Shown: piece after piece, positions 47,270-55,425 of the stretch
Layout: each line of letters opens with the position of its first letter
How positions within the stretch are numbered: position 1 is the stretch's first letter
Origin: CAWEFA01 sp963851385
GTDB lineage: Bacteria > Bacteroidota > Bacteroidia > Bacteroidales > DTGW01
Assembly (NCBI GenBank): GCA_963851385.1
Contig: CAWKPE010000012.1
Coordinates: 248,001-312,000, forward strand
Length of the DNA stretch: 64,000 bases
Direction of reading: 5' to 3'
Notes under the pieces: model-generated
What the model was told of the DNA's origin: nothing
Databases searched by the model: none
Seen by the model: the letters and a program-made list of their open reading frames with translations, nothing else
Program-made: the position numbers and the translations under genes

Positions 47270-49252
47270 ATGGATATTTTTCTCTTTAGGCTTATTGTAT
47301 TGGTAAGCATTGGTTTTTTCTTTTTGCCCAAAAAGCAACTCTATGTTTTTGCTTTGTTTATGCAGATTTCAATAATTGCTATTTCTTCTGCCTGGGCAAT
47401 CAAGTCATTGTTCTATAATGAAATTTTAAATATTCTCTTCTCATACATTTCCCGGCAACCAGTTTTAAATACCATTGACAAGCTTTCTGCTTTTTTTATA
47501 TTAGTAATTAATTTTACCATGTTCACGGGGTTGCTTTATGCAGGAGGATATCTAAAACCCTATTTCGAAAAGAAAAGCCGTACCGAAATTGCATTTCATT
47601 TTTTTAATTTTATTTGGTTGCACATATCCATGCTTATGGTGTGCATGTTCAGGGACGCACTCGCTTTTTTAATCGCCTGGGAGGTTATGTCTCTTTCGTC
47701 TTTCTTTCTTGTGATCTTTGAATCGGAGAAAGAAGAAACCATAAGAACAGGATTAAAATACCTGATACAAATGCACATTGGTTTTGCATTTATCCTGGTA
47801 GGCTTTCTTTTTTTGTTCCAGCAATCGGGCGGTACATTTAGCTTTGACGGATTATCATTATATTTTCAAACTCATCGCCCTTTCTTTTTATTCCTGATAT
47901 TTTTCATTGGATTTGGCATAAAGGCAGGGTTTATTCCACTGCATACCTGGTTGCCACATGCACACCCTGCTGCACCTTCGCATGTATCGGGCGTGATGAG
48001 CGGCGTAATGATCAAAATGGGAATCTACGGTATATTACGAGTGCTTACTTATGTTCATACAGACTTATTACCAATTGGTTTATTTATTTTATCTGTGTCA
48101 TTAATATCCGGGATTCTTGGAGTAACACTTGCAATTATTCAGCACGATTTAAAAAAACTATTGGCTTACCACAGCATCGAGAATATTGGGATAATTGGCA
48201 TTGGCATTGGATTGGGAATTATAGGCATTGCTTTAAATATTCCCGTTTTAGCTGTATTTGGATTTGCAGGCGGGATATTGCACATCCTAAATCATTCATT
48301 ATTTAAGTCTTTGTTATTTTTTGCTTCCGGTAGTGTTTATAATCGAACCCACACCAGGATTATTGATCAGCTTGGAGGCTTGATTAAAAAAATGCCAAAA
48401 ACAGCATTTTTCTTCCTATTGGGAGCATTAGCAATCTGTGGTCTTCCTCCTTTTAATGGCTTTATTTCAGAGTTTTTAATTTACTCCGGAATGTTTAAAT
48501 CTTTACACAACGGCGATTTGCAAACAAACTTAATTGTAATGGGAAGTATAGTGGGATTAGTATTTATAGGAGGTTTGGCTATATTCTGTTTTACTAAAGT
48601 TTTCAGCATTGTTTTTTTAGGCAATGCTCGCAACAGCAAAACCGGCTATGCATCAGAAGTCGGCAACAATATGCTTTTGCCAAAATTTCTTGTTGCCTTA
48701 ATGATTGTTATCATTGGTTTGTTCCCTCTAATTGTTATCAAACCACTGGGTAATGTAGTTTCCATCTTTGTTAAAGATATTTCCTTATTACAGTCTGCAT
48801 CATTTGCGCTATCGAATATAAGTATAAGTTCATTGGTAGTATTGATTATGGTTTCTGTTTTATGGTTCATCAGAAACCTTGTTCAAAAGAACTCTGTAAT
48901 TTCTTATGGGCCAACCTGGGGTTGCGGCTATACCGGTGCTGACCCGGCAGTTCATCAATATACAGCTACTTCGTATGCAAATAATTTGGGAGAACTTGCT
49001 GGACCAATCGCTCATATAAAAAAGAATTTTAATAAACTGACGGAAGAAGAAATATTTCCGAAACAACAAACATTTAAAACACATTCCTCAGATACTTTTG
49101 AACTCAACTTGGTGAAAATACCTGCACGGAAAATCCTGGCTCTTATGAAAAAATCAGCCGTTTTCCAAACCGGAAATCTGCAACATTATTTGCTGTATGC
49201 ATTGATTTTTATACTATTTATTCTTTTGTTGACAATATTTAATTTTATATAG
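47270..49252 (+). CDS. hyfB: HyfB-like proton-translocating membrane subunit (Ehr-like complex)
   Basis: A 660-residue polytopic protein of the NuoL/MrpA/HyfB family, the right size for HyfB (about 670). Ion-channel residues are visible: Glu in FLIAWEVMSLSSFFLV, Lys in FGIKAGFIPLHTWLPHAHPA and the Lys/His helix DLKKLLAYHSIENIGIIGI. The C-terminal part carries GPTWGCGYTGADPAVHQYTA, also typical of HyfB. It is the first gene of a run spaced by 4-100 bases encoding HyfC-, E-, F- and G-like subunits. The partner large subunit lacks nickel ligands, so pumping would be driven by something other than H2 chemistry. Confidence 0.88.
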   Translation: MDIFLFRLIVLVSIGFFFLPKKQLYVFALFMQISIIAISSAWAIKSLFYNEILNILFSYISRQPVLNTIDKLSAFFILVINFTMFTGLLYAGGYLKPYFEKKSRTEIAFHFFNFIWLHISMLMVCMFRDALAFLIAWEVMSLSSFFLVIFESEKEETIRTGLKYLIQMHIGFAFILVGFLFLFQQSGGTFSFDGLSLYFQTHRPFFLFLIFFIGFGIKAGFIPLHTWLPHAHPAAPSHVSGVMSGVMIKMGIYGILRVLTYVHTDLLPIGLFILSVSLISGILGVTLAIIQHDLKKLLAYHSIENIGIIGIGIGLGIIGIALNIPVLAVFGFAGGILHILNHSLFKSLLFFASGSVYNRTHTRIIDQLGGLIKKMPKTAFFFLLGALAICGLPPFNGFISEFLIYSGMFKSLHNGDLQTNLIVMGSIVGLVFIGGLAIFCFTKVFSIVFLGNARNSKTGYASEVGNNMLLPKFLVALMIVIIGLFPLIVIKPLGNVVSIFVKDISLLQSASFALSNISISSLVVLIMVSVLWFIRNLVQKNSVISYGPTWGCGYTGADPAVHQYTATSYANNLGELAGPIAHIKKNFNKLTEEEIFPKQQTFKTHSSDTFELNLVKIPARKILALMKKSAVFQTGNLQHYLLYALIFILFILLLTIFNFI

Positions 49253-49256
49253 ATAT

Positions 49257-50168
49257 ATGGTTCTTACAGGTGCAATTTTGATTTTGGTTTCAGGCTTGAT
49301 TTTTCCGGGAATTATCGGAAAGGTAAAAGCTATAATTGTCGGCCGTAAAGGACCCGGTTTATTTCAACCTGTTTATGACATTATCCGCCTATTTAGGAAA
49401 GGAAGTGTATACAGCACCACAACCAGCTATATTTTCAGGTTATCACCACTGATTTATTTTGCAACAATTTTCACAGCTCTCTTATTTATCCCGTTTTTAA
49501 ATCACAAAGGATTGTTTTCCTTCGAAGGCGACTTTGTTGTATTTGCTTATCTCCTAGCTTTGGGAAGATTTATGATGATAATTGCCGCAATGGATACAGG
49601 TAGCGGGTTCGAAGGCATGGGTGCAAACCGTGAAGCATTATTTTCGATGCTTGTTGAACCGGCATTTTTTATCCTTTTGGGATCGATTGCACTAATTACT
49701 GATCAAATTTCATTTTATGCTCTTTACGCTAATGTTCATTTTGGATCGAATTTATCTTTTCTAATTGCACTTATCGGAACATACCTTCTAATACAAATTG
49801 CAATGGTTGAAAACAGCAGGGTGCCGATTGATGATCCAAAAACTCACCTTGAGCTTACAATGATCCATGAAGTGATGGTGCTTGATTACAGCGGGTTTGA
49901 TTTGGCGTTAATCCAGCTTGCCAATCTATTGAAATTTGCAATATACGGGGCTTTAATAGCGAATTTTGTACTCCCGTCATCCATTCCTTTTTACCTTCAG
50001 GTTTCAGGATTTCTTGCTGTTGAAATAGCATTTGTAATAATTGTAGGTTTATTGGAATCGTTCAGGGCAAGAAACAAAATGAATAAAAATCCACAATGGA
50101 TAATATCCCTTTCGGCTATTGCTGTTTTGGTTTTTATTGCTGTGTTGATATTAGTACAAAAAATGTAA
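49257..50168 (+). CDS. hyfC: HyfC/HycD/NuoH-like membrane subunit (Ehr-like complex)
   Basis: A 303-residue membrane protein that links peripheral redox subunits to the proton pumps. The family blocks are intact: GRKGPGLFQPVYDIIRLFRK near residue 29, SGFEGMGANREALFSMLVEP near 115, and MVENSRVPIDDPKTHLELTM near 182. These Glu/Arg-rich loops line the quinone-site-like cavity in complex I. It starts 4 bases after the HyfB-like gene. Confidence 0.9.
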   Translation: MVLTGAILILVSGLIFPGIIGKVKAIIVGRKGPGLFQPVYDIIRLFRKGSVYSTTTSYIFRLSPLIYFATIFTALLFIPFLNHKGLFSFEGDFVVFAYLLALGRFMMIIAAMDTGSGFEGMGANREALFSMLVEPAFFILLGSIALITDQISFYALYANVHFGSNLSFLIALIGTYLLIQIAMVENSRVPIDDPKTHLELTMIHEVMVLDYSGFDLALIQLANLLKFAIYGALIANFVLPSSIPFYLQVSGFLAVEIAFVIIVGLLESFRARNKMNKNPQWIISLSAIAVLVFIAVLILVQKM

Positions 50169-50194
50169 AAGTATTATATATAGTTGAACAAGTT

Positions 50195-50221
50195 GTCACC
50201 CTGAGCCTGTCGAAGGGTGAC
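50195..50221. repeat. REP-like palindrome GTCACCCT...AGGGTGAC
   Basis: Eight-base perfect arms around GAGCCTGTCGA. It is related to the element at 3667-3716 and sits in the 103-base spacer between the HyfC- and HyfE-like genes. Confidence 0.65.
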
Positions 50222-50271
50222 CGCATAGCTGAATAACATTATAAGAAAATTTAATTTCTATTTAAATAAAA

Positions 50272-50901
50272 ATGGTTAGTTTATTGATTGTCTTATATGG
50301 TTTAACGCTTATCTATTTTGCCCTTTCGGAAAGGATAAAAAATTACGTCATTTTATTAGGTATACAAGGCGTTTTGCTTTTTATTATTGCTTTTTATAAT
50401 CTAATTGATATCAATACTATCGGTCTAATTTTTATTTTACTGGAGACCGTTGTCGTAAAGGCAATACTAATTCCCTATTTTCTTAATCGTGTGAGAAAAC
50501 ATAATAATTTAAAAAGGGTTCATGAACATTCTATCCCGGTATTTTATGCTGTTTTGGTAATTGTCTTGTTGCTGATCACAGGCTTTGTACTGGGAAATCA
50601 ACTAGAAGTAAAATCTATTCAGTCGAAATTCTTTTCTATATCTATTGCTTCACTGTTGAGTGGGTTATTCTTTGTAATCATACATAAAAATGTATTCAGC
50701 CATTTGGTAGGATATCTTATTATTGAAAACGGAATGTTTTTACTGTCACTTGCTGTAGGAAATGTGATGCCGGTACTGGTGAGCCTAGCTATATTAGTAG
50801 ATGTGTTTGTGGGCATCCTGGTAATTGGGATTTTCCTGAATAAAGTTGGTGATGCCTTTCAAAGCATCAACATTGATGAACTTTCCCAGTTAAAAAATTA
50901 G
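50272..50901 (+). CDS. hyfE: HyfE-like membrane subunit (Ehr-like complex)
   Basis: A 209-residue protein with about six transmembrane helices, matching hydrogenase-4 subunit E in size and in the conserved helix with acidic residue TIGLIFILLETVVVKAILIP. The later block HLVGYLIIENGMFLLSLAVG, with its Glu, resembles NuoK; HyfE is a NuoK-related fusion. It is followed after 4 bases by the HyfF-like gene. Confidence 0.86.
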   Translation: MVSLLIVLYGLTLIYFALSERIKNYVILLGIQGVLLFIIAFYNLIDINTIGLIFILLETVVVKAILIPYFLNRVRKHNNLKRVHEHSIPVFYAVLVIVLLLITGFVLGNQLEVKSIQSKFFSISIASLLSGLFFVIIHKNVFSHLVGYLIIENGMFLLSLAVGNVMPVLVSLAILVDVFVGILVIGIFLNKVGDAFQSINIDELSQLKN

Positions 50902-50905
50902 CATT

Positions 50906-52330
50906 ATGGCATTATTTGTATTTTTTGCTATTTCTATAATTATCAGTTCTCTTATTTTTCTGCTGAAGAAGAAACTACTTAATCTTGTTTTGACTTCTTC
51001 ATTTGTTGCAGTTCAAATAGCCTTAAGTATTTATTCATTTAATCATAAAGGAGAAACCGATTCTGCTTATTTCACGTTTGATGCACTTGGAATAATCCTG
51101 TCCATAGTTTTATCAATTCTCAGCATTACTACTTTGTACCATAGTGTTCTTTACCTGAAGCGTCACAATTCAGGTATAAAAAAAGACAGTATTTATTTTG
51201 CTTCCCTGGTTATGTTAATTTCATCCATGACTGGCGCTTATTATGCAAATCATCTGGCTGTAATGTGGGTTTGCATTGAAGCGACTACACTGTTTGTAGC
51301 CATGCTGATTTATCACGAAAGATCTAAAGTGTCGCTTGAAGCTGCTTGGAAATACCTGTATGTATCATCAATAGGTGTGACCATAGCTTTCATGGGATTA
51401 TTGTTTCTTAGTGCAATTTCAAACGCACATGGGGTAAAAAGTTTAGACATTAAACAACTTGCTCTCTTGGCAAAAGATATGAATCCGGTATTTTTAAAAA
51501 TTGCATTCTTATTGATTTTAGTGGGATTCAGTGCGAAAATGGGCATTATTCCATTGCATACAGTAACTGTTGATGCTCATACTGCAGCTCCTTTCCCTAT
51601 CAGCGCTTTCATATCAACTACTTTGATGAATGTTGGTTTTCTGGGGATTTTCAGGATGTTTTCAATTGTTGAACATACAAATATAAAAGATTGGACAAAT
51701 GCAGTATTAATTATTGTAGGAACAATTTCAATTGCGTTGTCTGCTGTACAATTACTGAGGATAAAACATTTTAAACGAATGTTTGCTTTTTCCAGCCTGG
51801 AGCATATGGGAATTATCGCCCTTGCTATGTCGCTTGGGAAGCCTGGTTACTATGCCGCTTTGCTGCATATCGTCTTCCACTCATTTGTCAAAGCAGGATT
51901 ATTTTATCAAATCGGGCAGGTTTACAATTACTATAAATCCTACTGGATAAGCGACAGCGGAAATTATTTTAAAATAAATCCTATTGGCGGACTGGTTATT
52001 ATATTAGGTTTTATATCAATCACAGCAATGCCTCCATCAGGACTTTTTATCAGTGAATTCCTGGTATTCAAAGCTCTTTTTCTTACAAAACATTTTGCTC
52101 TTGCTTGTGTCATTTTATTTTTATTCACCATTATCATTTATGTTTTCGGAAAACATTTGTTTTTTCTGCTTTATTCGAAAACGCCTGAAAATATGGTTTT
52201 GGATAAGATAAAAACTAACAAATATGGAGCGATTTCACAAATTATTTTATTTGGATTGGTAGTTTATTTGGGTTTTAATCCACCTGTATTTTTTATTAAT
52301 TTGATTAATGCAGTTATTATAGCATTATAA
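50906..52330 (+). CDS. hyfF: HyfF-like proton-translocating membrane subunit (Ehr-like complex)
   Basis: A 474-residue antiporter-like subunit. Glu in MWVCIEATTLFVAMLIY and Lys in FSAKMGIIPLHTVTVDAHTA are the proton-path residues, and HFKRMFAFSSLEHMGIIALA is the central Lys helix. TVDAHTAAP in place of LPDAH is the HyfF-specific variant. Together with the HyfB-like subunit it supplies two pump modules. The gap to the HyfG-like gene is 8 bases. Confidence 0.88.
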   Translation: MALFVFFAISIIISSLIFLLKKKLLNLVLTSSFVAVQIALSIYSFNHKGETDSAYFTFDALGIILSIVLSILSITTLYHSVLYLKRHNSGIKKDSIYFASLVMLISSMTGAYYANHLAVMWVCIEATTLFVAMLIYHERSKVSLEAAWKYLYVSSIGVTIAFMGLLFLSAISNAHGVKSLDIKQLALLAKDMNPVFLKIAFLLILVGFSAKMGIIPLHTVTVDAHTAAPFPISAFISTTLMNVGFLGIFRMFSIVEHTNIKDWTNAVLIIVGTISIALSAVQLLRIKHFKRMFAFSSLEHMGIIALAMSLGKPGYYAALLHIVFHSFVKAGLFYQIGQVYNYYKSYWISDSGNYFKINPIGGLVIILGFISITAMPPSGLFISEFLVFKALFLTKHFALACVILFLFTIIIYVFGKHLFFLLYSKTPENMVLDKIKTNKYGAISQIILFGLVVYLGFNPPVFFINLINAVIIAL

Positions 52331-52338
52331 AGGAAAGT

Positions 52339-53862
52339 ATGGAATCAAGTAATAATTATTCGCTTACTTTAAAAAACGGACAACCAGTTAGCATAATGGA
52401 CATACCCGTTTCCTCCTACAAGATCTTTAGCAAGGAAATGATATTGTTGTTAGGTAATAACGACAATCATTGTGTTAATTATTTTGCTTTTCCGGTCAAT
52501 AATGGTTTGCAGTTAATTGCCTGCATTGCAAATGATGCTGCCGGTAATATTATAATCCTGTCTCATAAGCTCAATAAAATTGAGTCTAATGAATTAAATT
52601 CACTTGCCGCGTTTCATTACCCATTGCATATTTTTGAACGTGAAATTTCCGAGAACTTTGGGATAAACTTTACCGGTCATCCTTGGCTAAAACCTGTCAG
52701 GTATCCAAGCAACAGGGCAAATAAATCTGCGAGAATAAATGATTATCCTTTTTTTAAATTAGAAAGCGAAGAATTACATGAGGTGGGTGTAGGACCAATT
52801 CATGCGGGGATAATTGAACCGGGGCACTTCCGGTTTATTTGCAATGGGGAAAATGTTTTGCATCTTGAAATACAACTGGGATGGCAGCACAGAGGAATTG
52901 AAGAATTAATATTGCAAAAGAAAAAACTGCTTCAAAAAACTATACTTGCTGAAAATATTTGTGGAGATACAGTCATAGGACACTCAATGGCATTCACTCA
53001 AGCAATGGAGTCATTGGCCGGAATTGAAATAGCAGAGCAGTTAAAAACAGAGCGTTCAATTGCCCTCGAGCTTGAGCGCATTGCAGTTCATACTGCCGAT
53101 ATAAGTGCATTATGTACAGATGTTGCTTACAGCCTGGGAGCTAACGTATTTGGCGTACTTAGGACAGGCATTATTAATTTTACCCAGTCATGGTGCGGCA
53201 ATCGTTTGGGGAAAAGTATGATCAGAATAGGTGGCTCACATTTCCCTCTCACAATGGAATTGAAAGAAAAACTACTTGTATTGTTGAATGATTATGAAAA
53301 ACGATTTATTGAAATATCTCACAGGACTTATAAACTGCCGAGTCTTGAGAACAGGTTTGATGAAATTGGAATTGTGACGGAAAAACAAGCCAGGCTGATT
53401 GGTTCAGTTGGAATGGCAGCACGAATGACAAATCTTAAACGTGATATCAGAGAGTCTCATCCGTTTGCCGGTTTTGAAAAGTACCCTTACAAAACTATTG
53501 TGTTGCCCAATGGTGATGTATTTTCCAGATTTCTTTTAAGAAGGAAAGAAGTAAAACAATCCATTCAATGGATACGGGATGTTCTGAAAAAAGAAAGCTT
53601 TGATCAAAGCATATCAGAACCTGTTTTACAACAAAACTTAAAACCAGAAAAATTTGTTGTTTCATTAACGGAAGGCTGGAGAGGTGAAATTTGTCATTGT
53701 GCCATGACTGATTCTAAAGGTGAATTGGTAGTCTATAAAATAAAAGATCCTTCGCTGCATAACTGGAAATCTTTGGAACTTTCATTACGAAACCTTGAGA
53801 TTTCAGATTTCCCGATTAACAATAAAAGTTATAATTTAAGCTATTGCGGACATGATCTTTAA
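52339..53862 (+). CDS. HyfG-like large subunit without [NiFe] ligands (Ehr-like complex)
   Basis: A 507-residue fusion of a NuoC-like N-terminal domain (about 1-125; ends in HIFEREISENFGINFTGHPW) and a NuoD/hydrogenase large-subunit-like domain (about 150-507; HLEIQLGWQHRGIEELILQK). In a real [NiFe] hydrogenase the first motif is R-x-C-G-x-C. Here it reads NICGDTVIGHSMAF, with Cys208 kept but the second Cys replaced by Thr211. The C-terminal DPCxxC motif is absent; the protein ends NNKSYNLSYCGHDL. No nickel site can form. This fits the energy-converting-hydrogenase-related (Ehr) group known from Geobacter and others, whose electron acceptor is unknown. Confidence 0.85.
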   Translation: MESSNNYSLTLKNGQPVSIMDIPVSSYKIFSKEMILLLGNNDNHCVNYFAFPVNNGLQLIACIANDAAGNIIILSHKLNKIESNELNSLAAFHYPLHIFEREISENFGINFTGHPWLKPVRYPSNRANKSARINDYPFFKLESEELHEVGVGPIHAGIIEPGHFRFICNGENVLHLEIQLGWQHRGIEELILQKKKLLQKTILAENICGDTVIGHSMAFTQAMESLAGIEIAEQLKTERSIALELERIAVHTADISALCTDVAYSLGANVFGVLRTGIINFTQSWCGNRLGKSMIRIGGSHFPLTMELKEKLLVLLNDYEKRFIEISHRTYKLPSLENRFDEIGIVTEKQARLIGSVGMAARMTNLKRDIRESHPFAGFEKYPYKTIVLPNGDVFSRFLLRRKEVKQSIQWIRDVLKKESFDQSISEPVLQQNLKPEKFVVSLTEGWRGEICHCAMTDSKGELVVYKIKDPSLHNWKSLELSLRNLEISDFPINNKSYNLSYCGHDL

Positions 53863-53909
53863 TTTGAAAATGATACAATTTGAAGATTTGAAAATTAGTC
53901 ATTCTTAAC

Positions 53910-53921
53910 CTCTTAAAAAGG
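53910..53921. repeat. 12-bp direct repeat, left copy
   Basis: CTCTTAAAAAGG, repeated exactly at 54278-54289, brackets the noncoding element between the HyfG-like gene and the small-subunit gene. Confidence 0.6.
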
Positions 53922-54277
53922 GTAATTACCTAGAATATGGCACAAAAAAAATAAACACAGAGTAGCACAGAGTCAAATCTAGAGTTACACAGAGTTTTAA
54001 AATGCTTAATACTAAAAGTTGCCATTTCCCAAGGCCAGCCGAGAGGCTGGAGGAGCGGTGGCAGGAAAATTTGGCGAGGGTGCGATAGCAACTGGGTTGA
54101 AGCTTCAAATTTTCTTGTCCCGATTAAATTTTTGTTGGTTTTGTATTACAAAACCTTACAAAATTAATATCGGGATTTTGCTACTTTTTTATCAAGAAAA
54201 AAGTAGAAGGAAGTAATTGCAAAGATGACATTTAAAGTCGAAAATAGATTTTAAATGTGCCACAAAATAGGCAATTA
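53922..54277. mobile_element. Noncoding MITE-like insertion inside the Ehr-like operon
   Basis: A 356-bp stretch bracketed by exact 12-bp direct repeats. Just inside them are imperfect inverted ends, TAATTACCTAGAATATGGCAC on the left and the reverse complement of TAATTGCCTATTTTGTGGCAC on the right. Internal hairpins include CCCGATTAA/TTAATATCGGG, CTACTTTTTT/AAAAAAGTAG and ACATTTAAA/TTTAAATGT, plus CACAGAG repeats. There is no coding frame. Excising it would cut the spacer from 473 to about 105 bases. Confidence 0.5.
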
Positions 54278-54289
54278 CTCTTAAAAAGG
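54278..54289. repeat. 12-bp direct repeat, right copy
   Basis: Second exact copy of CTCTTAAAAAGG, at the right border of the noncoding element. Confidence 0.6.
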
Positions 54290-54335
54290 AGAGTTGGTGG
54301 TTCTTAATTAATATTTTTAATACAATTTATCAAAT

Positions 54336-55112
54336 ATGCTACAGGAAATTAAAATAATAAAACATAACGGGAAGCAGTGTATACCTGATATTCGAAAAGC
54401 TATTGTACCTGCCCCTTTTCGCGGAAAACCTATAATTACATCTGCGAAAGCAGATGAACAGGTATTGGTCGAAATTTGTCCAACTAATGCAATATCCATT
54501 CAACCAGTAAGCATCGATTTAGGAAAATGTATTTTTTGTGGAGAATGCACATTTGCTTTTCAAGATAAAATTTCATTTACAAATGACCATAGAATAGTTA
54601 CGAACAAAAGAGAAAACCTGGTTATAAAAGAAGGTGACACAGGAAATATTAAAGTTGATCCTACACATATAAATAAAGGTATAAAAAACATTTTTGGTAA
54701 ATCATTAAAACTACGCCAGGTTTCTGCCGGCGGGGACAATTCCTGTGAGTTCGAACTCAATGCCTGCGGAAATGCCAACTTTGATATGGGCCGATATGGA
54801 ATTGAATTTGTAGCTTCCCCACGCCACGCTGACGGAATTGTAATTACAGGTCCTGTTACAGAAAATATGGCTGAAGCCCTTCAAATTGTATATGAATCAG
54901 TACCTGAACCCAGGATTGTTATTTTATGTGGAGTGGATGCTATCAGTGGAGGAATTTTTGCCAAAGGTAATTCTATTCAAAGGAGATTTTTAGATTCACT
55001 TCATGTCGATCTCTATATTCCAGGAAACCCTCCTCACCCGCTAACAATAATTAATGGTATTTTAGATTTGATTGGAAAGAGATTTAAACTATGCTCAAAT
55101 CATAAATATTGA
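54336..55112 (+). CDS. Fused ferredoxin / HyfI-NuoB-like small subunit with degenerate cluster site
   Basis: A 258-residue protein in two parts. Residues 40-75 retain Cys48 (CP) and Cys65, 68 and 71 (GKCIFCGECTFAF). In a two-cluster ferredoxin these four ligate one cluster; the ligands of the other are missing. Residues 118-250 are a small subunit (GIEFVASPRHADGIVITGPV, IVYESVPEPRIVIL). In HyfI/NuoB four Cys hold the proximal [4Fe-4S] cluster. Here the aligned positions are Asp134, Cys137, Asp201 and Asn231 (YIPGNPPHP instead of PGCPP). Cys144 and Cys198 lie close by and could be alternative ligands. It pairs with the nickel-less large subunit upstream. Confidence 0.8.
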   Translation: MLQEIKIIKHNGKQCIPDIRKAIVPAPFRGKPIITSAKADEQVLVEICPTNAISIQPVSIDLGKCIFCGECTFAFQDKISFTNDHRIVTNKRENLVIKEGDTGNIKVDPTHINKGIKNIFGKSLKLRQVSAGGDNSCEFELNACGNANFDMGRYGIEFVASPRHADGIVITGPVTENMAEALQIVYESVPEPRIVILCGVDAISGGIFAKGNSIQRRFLDSLHVDLYIPGNPPHPLTIINGILDLIGKRFKLCSNHKY

Positions 55113-55425
55113 AATCCTTTACATTTCAAACTGCATGTGTTTTAAATTAATAACTTAAAATAAGTTCTAAAACATTTTTAAATATTGCATTTTTGATTCA
55201 ATTCATTTATTTAATTTTATTCTTTTGTTTACTTTTGTCGCTTCAAAAAATAAACCCATAGGATTGAAAAGTTTTATTGCGTTTTTTTTATTTTTTGTAT
55301 TTACGTGTTTCTCTTAAATTTAAGTACGTGTTTCACAATAGTAATTCATATTTTATAAATTCATTTTTCAAAAGTTTTACTTTATTGATGCTGAATAATC
55401 AGTAAGCTCTATTAATTTGATATTC
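55113..55425 (+). promoter_or_regulatory. Intergenic region with promoter and direct repeat before the second hydrogenase-type cluster
   Basis: This 313-base AT-rich gap contains the -7 box TACTTTTG at 55230-55237 (TAnnTTTG). Transcription would start near 55243 with a leader of about 180 bases. Two exact direct repeats TACGTGTTTC (55302-55311 and 55325-55334) lie 23 bases apart, start to start, inside the leader and could be a regulator site. The gap suggests the second cluster has its own promoter. Confidence 0.4.

Noticed and set aside
47270..53862. Interpreting the first cluster as a formate hydrogenlyase
   Set aside because: No formate dehydrogenase gene is present and the large subunit lacks nickel ligands, so H2 chemistry is not supported.
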